A stretch of 14,723 bases of DNA from an uncultured Eubacteriales bacterium. GTDB lineage: Bacteria > Bacillota > Clostridia > Oscillospirales > Butyricicoccaceae. Position 1 is the stretch's first letter, and the number at the start of each line of letters is the position of its first letter. This document shows, piece after piece, positions 6,394-12,818 of this stretch. A program made the position numbers and the translations under genes. Under the pieces are notes generated by a model. That model had not been told where the DNA came from. It searched no databases and saw only the letters and a list, made by a program, of their open reading frames with translations. The stretch lies in the NCBI GenBank assembly GCA_934630445.1, contig CAKTWY010000048.1:1-14723 (forward strand), given 5' to 3'.

Positions 6394-7566
6394 GTGACGG
6401 ACCTCTTTACCGAGATCGGATATTCGAGCATCAACAAGCACGACGAGCCCCTCTGCGGCGATTTTTATACCGTCACGCGCAGTGCGCAGGGAACGACGAT
6501 CGTCCTTTCCGACGGCCTCGGCAGCGGTGTAAAGGCGAACATCCTCGCCACGCTGACAGCCAAGATCCTGAGCACGCTCACCGCGCGCGGTCTGCCCATC
6601 GAGGAGTGCGTCTACACCATGGCGACGACCCTTCCGGTATGCAGCGTGCGCCGCCTCGCCTATTCCACATTTACTATCCTGAAACTGGGGGAAAGCGAAG
6701 CGTATCTTGCGCAGTTCGACAACCCGTCCGCCGTTATCCTGCGGCAGGGAAAATGTCTTTCCTACCCCTCCACACGTCTGACTGTCGGCGACAAGGAGAT
6801 CTACGAAAGCCGCGTTCCCCTGGAAGAAGGCGACATGATCGTACTGATGACAGACGGCGTCACGAGCGCGGGCCTTGGCAAAAGGATGCCCGGCGGATGG
6901 GACGCCGACGACGTCTCCGCTTTTCTGGAGCGCTGGTATGCGCCTGACCTCTCCGCCCAGGGGATGGCAGCGGCGCTCACACGCGCCGCGTACACACTCT
7001 CTCAGGAGTGCTGCGACGACGATACGACCGCCATCGCTGTCAAGCTGCGCCGCCGTCAGGCGGTGAACGTCATGCTCGGCCCGCCGCGCGACCGGGCGGA
7101 CGATGAAAAAATCCTGCGCCTTTTCTTTTCGCTGAAGGGCCGGCACGTCGTATGCGGCGGCACCACTGCGCACGCCGTGAGCAAATTTTTGGACAAACCG
7201 ATCCGTGTACTCGATGAGACGGGCAGTGAAGACACGCCGCCTGCGGCCAGCATTCAGGGCGTCGACCTTGTAACCGAGGGTGTTATCACCCTCGGTCGGG
7301 TGACGGAACTGGCGGAAGCCTATCTGAAAGATACCTCTCTCTCCCTCGAGATTCGCGACCGGAACGACGCCGCAGCCCTGCTCGCAAAAATGCTCTTTGA
7401 GGAAGCAACCGATATCACCGTTTTCTTCGGGCAGGCTGTAAACAGCGCGCACGCGGACGCCTGTGCCGGTGCGGATATCGATTTTTCCGCCAAGCGCGCG
7501 CTGCTGCGCCGCCTGGAAGAGGCGCTCGTGCGCATGGGCAAGCGCGTCAAGATCAGCATGTGCTGA
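6394..7566 (+). CDS. SpoIIE-type serine/threonine phosphatase with extra C-terminal domain
   Basis: This 390-residue soluble protein starts with a PP2C-like SpoIIE phosphatase domain (about 1-225). Metal-binding acidic motifs are visible: CGDFY (D23), SDGLGSG (D40), MTDGV (D154) and DDDTTAI (D208-D210). Such enzymes typically dephosphorylate anti-anti-sigma factors or other phosphoproteins. The last 165 residues, including VVCGGTTAHAVSKFL and VDLVTEGVITLGRVTEL, form a separate domain I cannot name; I recall it in phosphatases beside sensory hydrogenases in other clostridia. The GTG start directly abuts the upstream TAA, and GGAGG lies within the last codons of hydS, so the two genes are almost certainly translationally coupled. 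Its substrate is not encoded in the window. Confidence 0.88.
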   Translation: MTDLFTEIGYSSINKHDEPLCGDFYTVTRSAQGTTIVLSDGLGSGVKANILATLTAKILSTLTARGLPIEECVYTMATTLPVCSVRRLAYSTFTILKLGESEAYLAQFDNPSAVILRQGKCLSYPSTRLTVGDKEIYESRVPLEEGDMIVLMTDGVTSAGLGKRMPGGWDADDVSAFLERWYAPDLSAQGMAAALTRAAYTLSQECCDDDTTAIAVKLRRRQAVNVMLGPPRDRADDEKILRLFFSLKGRHVVCGGTTAHAVSKFLDKPIRVLDETGSEDTPPAASIQGVDLVTEGVITLGRVTELAEAYLKDTSLSLEIRDRNDAAALLAKMLFEEATDITVFFGQAVNSAHADACAGADIDFSAKRALLRRLEEALVRMGKRVKISMC

Positions 7567-7733
7567 ATGCGAACGGCCCAGGCCGCCTTCTCTTGCGCCT
7601 GCGGCGCAATTCACCTTGCAGCCGCGCACGGTCAATCCCCGGGCGCAGCCGCCTGAAAGGCGGCACTTGGCGCGAGCGGGGCAAGCCGGTCAAATCGGCA
7701 CGCGCCGCAGCGCACGGGAATATCGACAAGCAG
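7567..7733 (+). other. GC-rich transcript tail with inverted repeats
   Basis: No convincing gene fits here. Three inverted repeats are visible: GCGCC-TGC-GGCGC around 7597-7609, GCCGCC-TGAAA-GGCGGC around 7649-7665, and GGCGCG (7669-7674) with CGCGCC (7701-7706) enclosing CCG-GTCAAAT-CGG. The segment lies between the phosphatase stop and the terminator, so it would be the 3' end of that mRNA or a small RNA processed from it. I recognise no known RNA family. Confidence 0.3.
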
Positions 7734-7771
7734 AAAGGATGCGCACCGTTTTTCAGTGCGCATCCTTTTTT
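7734..7771 (+). terminator. Intrinsic terminator of the hydS-phosphatase operon
   Basis: AAAGGATGCGCAC (7734-7746) pairs with GTGCGCATCCTTT (7756-7768), a perfect 13-bp stem with a 9-nt loop, followed by a T-run to 7771. The minus-strand operon ends 50 bp downstream, and the hairpin could also act on it weakly (only a short T-run in that direction). Confidence 0.9.
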
Positions 7772-7820
7772 ACTGCTTCCAATCTTGTTGTTCCAAAAGG
7801 CCGCACTCTGCGGCGCCGCC

Positions 7821-8156
7821 TCAGTAAAGGCCGTCTTTTCCCAGCTTTTCGCGCCAAAGCTCCAGCAGTACGGCAATATCGTCTGCAAATTCCCGGTCCG
7901 TCTGCTCTTCTTTTTTGGATATCGTTTCCAGTATCTCCAGCGAAAAGGCGTCTTTTCCGCAGCGCTTCCAATCCTCTGCCATTTTCATCGACGGGCTCGT
8001 GTTCGTCGCCTGCATAAACGCGAAGCGGTTCTTGGCCGTCTCCATATCCGCCGCGCTCATCAAAAGCGCGCGGCCGTTTTCCCGGTTTCGGATCAGGTAT
8101 ACGCCCCCCTCCCGCGCCCGCGCGAGATAGGCCCTGCGCATTTCTTTTTTATCCAT
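7821..8156 (-). CDS. GIY-YIG nuclease-like family protein
   Basis: This 111-residue protein begins MDKKEMRRAYLARAREGGVYLIRN. It resembles a family usually annotated as GIY-YIG nuclease-like, in which GVYLIRN stands for the first half of the motif and a block like KNRFAFMQATNTSPSMKMAEDW follows. The second YIG half is not evident (LMSAAD instead), so nuclease activity is doubtful. GAGGAG lies 7 nt before the ATG at 8156; the frame runs further upstream but enters the neighbouring gene. It is separated from the upstream DUF6530-like gene by 10 bp, so the two are co-transcribed. The assignment rests on remembered family patterns. Confidence 0.7.
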   Translation of the reverse strand: MDKKEMRRAYLARAREGGVYLIRNRENGRALLMSAADMETAKNRFAFMQATNTSPSMKMAEDWKRCGKDAFSLEILETISKKEEQTDREFADDIAVLLELWREKLGKDGLY

Positions 8157-8166
8157 TTTGTTCTCC

Positions 8167-8646
8167 TCAGTAACCCATTTCCTGCAGCAGGCGCGAAAGC
8201 GTCTGCAATCGCTCCCCCAGCAGCTCGCCATCGTTCGAAAGCGCCTGCGAAAAGAGCTGAATATCCTCGTCGATCCGCTCATTCTCCGTGCAGACTTTCA
8301 CCGTCATTGCATCGCCCTGCAGGCCCACACGGTCGAGCTCCGGCTGCTCCGGGTCATAGAGCTTGGAATATCGGTACGCCTCACGGAAATGGAGCATCCC
8401 TCTGCACGTGAGGATCGCCAGATCGAGCACCCGGTGCAGCGGCAGCTCTTCCGACTGGCGCGACCATTTCTCGCCCGTATAGCGCCAGACCTTCGCCGAG
8501 ATATCCACCCGGCCGCGGTCGTTCCACTGCGCCAGTCCCAGCGAGAGGCCTTTCGCATCGCTTTGATAAGCGCTCCTGCCGTCGATATTTTCGTAATCTT
8601 CCACCGTGATCACCGGCTTGTGCTTTAAGTTCGTCGGTATTTTCAT
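8167..8646 (-). CDS. DUF6530-like family protein
   Basis: This 159-residue soluble protein of unknown function has no signal peptide or membrane segment. I recall very similar clostridial proteins, annotated DUF6530, sharing blocks such as MKIPTNLKHKPVI, SDAKGLSLGLAQWNDRG, VDISAKVWRYTGEKWSRQ, SEELPLHRVLDLAILTCR and the ending RLLQEMGY. The conserved W, D and R residues suggest a folded domain, possibly enzymatic, but no catalytic motif is named. The ATG at 8646 is preceded by a GAGG element about 8 nt away. It is the first gene of a two-gene operon with the GIY-YIG-like gene, expressed from the promoter at 8720-8748. Confidence 0.75.
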   Translation of the reverse strand: MKIPTNLKHKPVITVEDYENIDGRSAYQSDAKGLSLGLAQWNDRGRVDISAKVWRYTGEKWSRQSEELPLHRVLDLAILTCRGMLHFREAYRYSKLYDPEQPELDRVGLQGDAMTVKVCTENERIDEDIQLFSQALSNDGELLGERLQTLSRLLQEMGY

Positions 8647-8676
8647 AAACAGCCTCGCTCCATGCCTTTATTTGAA

Positions 8677-8708
8677 ATTACTAATTTACTCGTTTACTAA
8701 TTTACTAA
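8677..8708. repeat. Four tandem 8-bp repeats in the leader of the minus-strand operon
   Basis: The unit TTTACTAA is repeated with an exact 8-bp period: ATTACTAA (8677-8684), TTTACTCG (8685-8692), TTTACTAA (8693-8700) and TTTACTAA (8701-8708). It is strikingly AT-rich against its surroundings and lies between the expected transcription start (about 8713) and the DUF6530-like gene. Confidence 0.85.
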
Positions 8709-8719
8709 TCTTTGTATGC

Positions 8720-8748
8720 AGGATAACACGGAACCGACCGCATGTCAA
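8720..8748 (-). promoter_or_regulatory. Promoter of the DUF6530-GIY-YIG operon
   Basis: Read on the minus strand, TTGACA (8748-8743) is perfect and is followed by a 17-bp spacer and TATCCT (8725-8720). Transcription would begin near 8713, giving a leader of about 67 nt that opens with the octamer repeats. Confidence 0.75.
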
Positions 8749-8810
8749 GCCTTTTTCTGCCGGTTTTGCCGCTTCCGGTACATGCAGGCGTAAAAATCCC
8801 GCCTGTATGC

Positions 8811-8839
8811 TGCACAGCGCCATGTATTTGTGGTATAAT
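8811..8839 (+). promoter_or_regulatory. Promoter of the aldehyde dehydrogenase gene (extended -10)
   Basis: A perfect TATAAT (8834-8839) is preceded by TGG, giving an extended -10 element. TGCACA (8811-8816) is a moderate -35 with a 17-bp spacer. Transcription would start near 8846, inside the palindrome at 8845-8870, so a bound repressor would block it. Confidence 0.75.
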
Positions 8840-8844
8840 AATCT

Positions 8845-8870
8845 CAAAATGAACGCAAGCGTTCATTTTG
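8845..8870. promoter_or_regulatory. TetR-type operator palindrome at the transcription start
   Basis: CAAAATGAACGC (8845-8856) is mirrored exactly by GCGTTCATTTTG (8859-8870) around AA. The core TGAACG-CAAG-CGTTCA looks like many TetR/AcrR-family operators. It directly follows the -10 box. A shorter related element, TGAATTCCCGTTCA, lies at 8926-8939 and may be a weak second site. No TetR gene is in the window. The RNA would also fold here, but with no T-tract, so a terminator is unlikely. Confidence 0.7.
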
Positions 8871-8882
8871 GATACGGGGGTA

Positions 8883-8919
8883 GGTTGCCGCCGATTGCGG
8901 CGGCTCAAAGTATGCAACC
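8883..8919 (+). other. Leader hairpin ahead of the aldehyde dehydrogenase gene
   Basis: GCCGCCG (8887-8893) pairs with CGGCGGC (8898-8904) and is bracketed by GGTTG (8883-8887) and CAACC (8915-8919). This is a stable RNA structure in the roughly 140-nt leader. It ends over 50 nt before the ribosome binding site, so its role is unknown. Confidence 0.4.
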
Positions 8920-8984
8920 GGAAAATGAATTCCCGTTCAGATAAAATCCAACGCCGGATACAAGCTCTTCACAGGAGGCTTTTT

Positions 8985-10346
8985 ATGGAACAGACGCTTC
9001 AGGCACTGCGCACCTTTTTTGATACCGGCAAAACGCGCGACCTTGAACTGCGCATCCGCATGCTGCGCGCCCTGCGTGCTGCAATCGCGGCGCGCGAAAG
9101 TGAACTGCAGGAAGCGCTTTTTGCTGATCTTGGAAAAAGCTCCTTTGAAGCATACGAGACCGAGATCGCCATGGTATACCGCGAGATCGACTGCGCGGTC
9201 AAAAACCTCCGCCAATGGGCCGCACCGCGCCGCGTGCCCGCGCCGTTCTTTCTCCGGCCCGCATCCGGACATATCTATACGGAGCCGCTGGGCGTGGTAC
9301 TGATCCTTTCGCCGTGGAACTATCCGTTCCAGCTGACGCTCTGCCCGCTCGTCGCCGCTGTAGCGGCCGGGAACTGCGCTGCGGTCAAGCCCTCGCGCTA
9401 TGCCATGCGCACATCCGTTTTCATCCAGGACATTCTCTCCTCCGTCTTCCCACCGGAATATGTCAGCGTCTTTCAGGGCGGCAGCGAGATGAATCAGGCA
9501 CTGCTCGCCTGCCGCTTCGATCATATTTTCTTCACTGGCAGCAGCGCGGTCGGCCGCGTGGTGATGCGCGCCGCGGCCGAGCATCTCACCCCCGTCACGC
9601 TGGAGCTGGGCGGCAAAAGCCCCTGCATCGTGGACGAGACGTGCGATCTGAAAACAGCCGCCCGCCGCATCGCATGGGGCAAGGCTCTGAACGCGGGACA
9701 AACGTGCGTCGCGCCCGACTATGTGCTTGTTCACCATACGGTGAAGGACCGGCTCGTGCGCGAGCTTGCGCGCAGCTTTTCCGCCTTTTACGGCAGCGAT
9801 CCGCTCAGCAACAGCGAATATCCGAAAATCATCAATGAAAAACACTTCAACCGCCTTCTGGGGCTGATGGAAGACGGTCATGTTCTTTCCGGCGGGCGCG
9901 CCGAGCGCGCCAAGCACAAGATCGAACCGACCATTCTCGACGGCGTTTCACTGGAGAGCCCCATTATGCGCGAGGAGATCTTCGGTCCACTCCTGCCCAT
10001 CCTTACCTACCGCACGCTGAACGAGGCGGCCGGCGTCATCCGCAGCTTTGACAAACCGCTCGCCCTTTATCTGTTCACAAGCGAGCGCGATACGCAGGCC
10101 TTCTTTATGAACACGGTCTCCTTTGGCGGTGGATGCGTGGGCGATACGGTGATGCACCTCGCCTGTGACGCGCTCCCCTTCGGCGGGGTCGGCGGCTCCG
10201 GCATGGGGCGCTATCACGGCCAAGCGGGCTTCCGCACCTTTTCAAATGAAAAAAGCGTGCTCAGCAATCCGAGCACGCCTGATATCAAATTACGTTATCC
10301 GCCATATCGGGATAAGCTCACGCTTCTGCGCAAGCTGATGAGATAA
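8985..10346 (+). CDS. Aldehyde dehydrogenase, class 3-like (NAD(P)+-dependent)
   Basis: This cytoplasmic enzyme oxidises aldehydes to acids. The 453 residues suit the short class 3 group (Bacillus YwdH-like) rather than the 490-residue class 1/2 enzymes. The nucleotide-binding segment SPWNYPFQLTLCPLVAAVAAGN, the FFTGSSAVGR block, the general base E207 in LELGGKSPCIV, and the nucleophile C241 in NAGQTCVAPDY are all present, as are EEIFGPLLPI and the class 3 ending LPFGGVGGSGMGRYHG. ATG 8985 follows AGGAGG (8973-8978) by 6 nt; the frame extends upstream to 8868, but that part carries the operator and leader. Control by a TetR-type repressor is likely, suggesting induction by an aldehyde or lipid-like molecule. 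Natural substrate unknown. It is convergent with mtnN, 21 bp apart. Confidence 0.93.
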   Translation: MEQTLQALRTFFDTGKTRDLELRIRMLRALRAAIAARESELQEALFADLGKSSFEAYETEIAMVYREIDCAVKNLRQWAAPRRVPAPFFLRPASGHIYTEPLGVVLILSPWNYPFQLTLCPLVAAVAAGNCAAVKPSRYAMRTSVFIQDILSSVFPPEYVSVFQGGSEMNQALLACRFDHIFFTGSSAVGRVVMRAAAEHLTPVTLELGGKSPCIVDETCDLKTAARRIAWGKALNAGQTCVAPDYVLVHHTVKDRLVRELARSFSAFYGSDPLSNSEYPKIINEKHFNRLLGLMEDGHVLSGGRAERAKHKIEPTILDGVSLESPIMREEIFGPLLPILTYRTLNEAAGVIRSFDKPLALYLFTSERDTQAFFMNTVSFGGGCVGDTVMHLACDALPFGGVGGSGMGRYHGQAGFRTFSNEKSVLSNPSTPDIKLRYPPYRDKLTLLRKLMR

Positions 10347-10367
10347 AATGGCCGCGTTTTGCGCGCA

Positions 10368-11060
10368 TCACGATTCTTCTTTGCTGAGGCGCAGCATGTT
10401 CATAAGGATGTCGGCGGAATGCCTGGCCGCGCGGTCCATGAAATCGTCGTACGTCTTGTCCGCCGCCTCGTCGGCATTGTCGCTCATCGTGCGTATGACA
10501 ACGAACGGAACGGAGTGCATGTATGCCACCTGTCCGACGGCCGCCCCTTCCATCTCGACGCAGAACGGCGCCGTACGCGCGACGATGTCGGCTTTCACCG
10601 CGCTGTCGTCCACAAAGCGGTCGCCTGTCGCGATGCGCCCTGTGTAACAGGCAAAATCCCGCTCTTTATATACCTCGCACGCGCGCACGCAGAGCGCTAT
10701 CAGCCGCTCGTCGGCTTTGAAGCAGTGCGCATAAGGGTAATACTCATCCATCGTGGGATCCATATCGTGAAAAATAACATCCGTTGAGACCACCACGTCA
10801 AGGATATGCAGCCGCCTGTCAACTGCGCCTGCGATGCCCACGTTCACGACCGCCTGCGCGCCGAATTCGCGGATGATGATGTCCGCGCACACGGCGGCGT
10901 TGATCGTTCCCACGCTGGCGCAGACCACGGTCGCCGGAACGCCGCAGAGCATGCCGTCATAATAAGTCGAGCCGCACAGCTTCACCTCGCGGTTCACGAC
11001 CATGTTTTCAATTAAAAGCGCGACCTCCGCATCGAGCGCGCCGATAATCCCGTATTTCAT
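10368..11060 (-). CDS. mtnN: 5'-methylthioadenosine/S-adenosylhomocysteine nucleosidase
   Basis: This cytoplasmic enzyme cleaves adenine from S-adenosylhomocysteine and methylthioadenosine, yielding S-ribosylhomocysteine or methylthioribose. The 230 residues match the family. The start MKYGIIGALDAEV contains catalytic E12; VEMEGAAVGQVAY contains E171, and RTMSDNAD contains D194, the same 23-residue spacing as E174 and D197 in E. coli. SVGTINAA and NVGIAGAV are the glycine-rich ribose and phosphate-site loops. I chose ATG 11060 because AAAGGAA precedes it; the frame runs back into the luxS start region. It diverges from luxS across 95 bp, so the two consecutive pathway steps may be co-regulated, although no strong promoter is seen there. 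Confidence 0.96.
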   Translation of the reverse strand: MKYGIIGALDAEVALLIENMVVNREVKLCGSTYYDGMLCGVPATVVCASVGTINAAVCADIIIREFGAQAVVNVGIAGAVDRRLHILDVVVSTDVIFHDMDPTMDEYYPYAHCFKADERLIALCVRACEVYKERDFACYTGRIATGDRFVDDSAVKADIVARTAPFCVEMEGAAVGQVAYMHSVPFVVIRTMSDNADEAADKTYDDFMDRAARHSADILMNMLRLSKEES

Positions 11061-11155
11061 GATAATTCCTTTCACTGATCCGTCATTCAGACGTTCCGCA
11101 GCCGCGGCGCGCCTGTCAATATCATATTTTAACCCGATGGGAGAGAAAAAGCAAG
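11061..11155. other. mtnN-luxS divergent spacer
   Basis: This 95-bp gap must hold both promoters. On the minus strand a perfect TTGACA (11119-11114) is visible, but the expected -10 (GAACGT) is poor. On the plus strand only weak -10 candidates (TATCAT at 11120-11125) are seen. I see no SAM- or SAH-riboswitch signature. Confidence 0.5.
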
Positions 11156-11614
11156 ATGAGAAAGATCGCAAGCTTTTGCGTCAATCACCTGACACTGGGA
11201 AAGGGCATGTACATCTCGCGTGTCGACGGCGACATTGTCACCTACGATATCCGTATGAAAGTGCCCAACGCCGGTGATTATCTTGAAAACGCGCCGCTTC
11301 ATACCTTCGAGCACCTGTTCGCCACTTATGCGCGCAACAGCGCCCTGTCCGGCAGCGTCGTCTACGTCGGTCCCATGGGCTGCCGTACCGGGTTCTACCT
11401 GCTGATGCGCGGCGTCTCGCACGCCGAGGCGCTCGCCCTCACGCGCGAGAGCATGGACTTTATCGCCGCGTATGAGGGGGAAGTGCCCGGCGTCAGCGCG
11501 CGCGAATGCGGCAACTGGCTCGATCACGACCTTCAAAAAGCGCGCGCCTATGCCGCCGATATGGCCCGCGTCCTCAAGGACTGGGATGAAGCGCGCATGA
11601 CCTATCCGGACTGA
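11156..11614 (+). CDS. luxS: S-ribosylhomocysteine lyase (AI-2 synthase)
   Basis: LuxS converts S-ribosylhomocysteine, the product of MtnN, into homocysteine and DPD, the precursor of autoinducer-2. The 152 residues are near family length (about 157). Metal ligands H49 and H53 lie in HTFEHLFATYAR and C118 in ARECGNW; the catalytic cysteine is C76 in GPMGCRTGFY, with RTGFYLL after it. GGGAGAG at 11139-11145 lies 10 nt before the ATG. niaR follows 16 bp later on the same strand, an unusual partner since NiaR controls niacin uptake and NAD synthesis. The gene appears intact, so AI-2 production is expected, but with no sensor in the window it may serve only methyl-cycle recycling. Confidence 0.96.
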   Translation: MRKIASFCVNHLTLGKGMYISRVDGDIVTYDIRMKVPNAGDYLENAPLHTFEHLFATYARNSALSGSVVYVGPMGCRTGFYLLMRGVSHAEALALTRESMDFIAAYEGEVPGVSARECGNWLDHDLQKARAYAADMARVLKDWDEARMTYPD

Positions 11615-11630
11615 AAGGGTGGCGATATCG

Positions 11631-12146
11631 ATGAATGCATCGGCACGCCGGCACAAGATCGTGGAGATCCTCCGCGCTGCATCCACGCCCGTGAGCGCCG
11701 GCGCTCTTGCACGTGAACTCGGCGTCAGCCGGCAGATCATTGTCGGCGACGTTGCGCTCCTGCGCGCATCGGGGGCCGCCGTCGCGGCAACGCCGCGCGG
11801 ATATCTCTTAAACGAAGCGCCTGCCAAAGGCATGCGCTTTACCGTCGCCTGCCAGCATACGCAGGATCAGATCGCGGCAGAGCTTTACGCCGTTGTCGAC
11901 AATGGCGGCGAGGTGCTCGACGTCATTGTCGAGCATGCCGTCTACGGCCAGATCGCGGGGGAGCTGCGCGTCACGTCGCGCTTTGAGGTAGACGAATTTG
12001 TCAAACAGCTTTTAACCGAACAGGCGCTGCCGCTTTCCACACTGACGGACGGGGTTCACCTGCACACCATCCTGTGCCGCGACGAGGCGATGTTCGAGCG
12101 GATTCAGGCCGCGCTGCGCCGGGAACAGGTCCTGTTCGAGGCGTGA
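11631..12146 (+). CDS. niaR: Niacin-responsive transcription repressor, 3H domain
   Basis: This 171-residue DNA-binding protein represses niacin uptake or NAD synthesis genes when nicotinic acid is present. An N-terminal winged helix (about 5-60: RHKIVEILRAASTPVSAGALARELGVSRQIIVGDVALLR) precedes the 3H ligand domain. Metal ligands by comparison with the Thermotoga protein as I recall it (H79, E87, H144, H146) would be H76, E84, H143 and H145, and H102 lies in VEHAVYGQ. A GTG at 11619 is also possible, but GGGTGG leaves a good 8-nt spacing to ATG 11631. The ORF follows luxS by 16 bp and is probably co-transcribed. No NAD gene or operator is visible, so its targets lie elsewhere. Confidence 0.9.
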   Translation: MNASARRHKIVEILRAASTPVSAGALARELGVSRQIIVGDVALLRASGAAVAATPRGYLLNEAPAKGMRFTVACQHTQDQIAAELYAVVDNGGEVLDVIVEHAVYGQIAGELRVTSRFEVDEFVKQLLTEQALPLSTLTDGVHLHTILCRDEAMFERIQAALRREQVLFEA

Positions 12147-12158
12147 AAGACGGCGTGT

Positions 12159-12818
12159 TTACAGCTCGTTGTCGCATGCCCTGAGCAGCGCTTCGCGCGC
12201 CTTCCGATCGGGCAGCACGCGCTCCACCGCTGTCCAGAAGCGCCTTGAATGGTTGTGCTCGACCAGGTGCGTCAGCTCGTGCACCACGACGTAATCAACC
12301 GCCGCCTCCGGCGCGAACATCAGCCGGTAGCTGAAGTTGAGCCACCCCTTCGCCGAGCACGAGCCCCACCGCGTCCTCGCTCCGCTGATGCGCACGCCCC
12401 GCGGTCTCACGCCAACAAGCGGTGCGTAGCGCGTGACCGCTTCCTGCACCCTGCTGCGCGCGAGCGCGCGGTACAGCCGCTCCGCCTCGGCGGCGCGGCC
12501 TTCTGCCGCAAGGCCTCGTGGCATCTGAAAGCGCACGCCGTCAAACGACGCGTGCGCCGCGTCTGTATCTTCGACTGGATATTCCTTCCCGAAAAGCGGC
12601 AACGTCTGCCCGGGCAGGAAGCCGCGCGCGGGGCGCAGGGCGATGCGCCTTCTCATCTCGGCCTGCTTTTGGGCGATCCATCCCGCCTTTTCCTGTACAA
12701 AGCGGTCGATCTGGGCGCGCGGGGCGGCATACGGCGCGCGCACCTCAATGTTTCCTTCACGCGTGATATGGATCGCCACTGTTTTGCGCCGCGCACGGAG
12801 GATGGTATATTCCGTCAT
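12159..12818 (-). CDS. YgjP/SprT-type zinc metallopeptidase (M48/DUF45-like)
   Basis: This 219-residue protein belongs to the YgjP-like metallopeptidase family. The zinc motif VVHELTHLVEHNHSRRFW supplies H180, E181, H184 and a third ligand H190, and the family marker RTRWGSCSAKGWLNFSYRL lies just before it. There is no signal peptide or transmembrane helix, so it acts in the cytoplasm; substrates of the family are poorly known. Its ATG (12818) overlaps the kinase stop as ATGA (4 nt), so expression is coupled to the two-component operon. It is convergent with niaR, 12 bp apart, with no terminator seen between. Whether it acts in the same pathway as the kinase is unknown. Confidence 0.92.
   Translation of the reverse strand: MTEYTILRARRKTVAIHITREGNIEVRAPYAAPRAQIDRFVQEKAGWIAQKQAEMRRRIALRPARGFLPGQTLPLFGKEYPVEDTDAAHASFDGVRFQMPRGLAAEGRAAEAERLYRALARSRVQEAVTRYAPLVGVRPRGVRISGARTRWGSCSAKGWLNFSYRLMFAPEAAVDYVVVHELTHLVEHNHSRRFWTAVERVLPDRKAREALLRACDNEL

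Noticed and set aside
5605..7635. Long minus-strand open frame (676 codons) opposite hydS and the phosphatase
   Set aside because: It is a mirror of two well-supported genes in GC-rich DNA, has no recognisable domain and no ribosome binding site.
7669..7706. tRNA-like acceptor/T-arm shape
   Set aside because: Only about 38 nt, no D-arm or anticodon arm, the T-loop starts with G and the T-stem has only 4 pairs; not a tRNA gene.
8677..8708. CRISPR-like array
   Set aside because: Units of 8 bp without spacers are a simple tandem repeat, and no cas gene is present.
11061..11155. SAM or SAH riboswitch upstream of luxS or mtnN
   Set aside because: The spacer is too short for the known classes once the promoters are allowed for, and no conserved core is seen.
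11619..11630. GTG 11619 as the niaR start
   Set aside because: It lies inside the GGGTGG ribosome binding site; ATG 11631 has the proper spacing.
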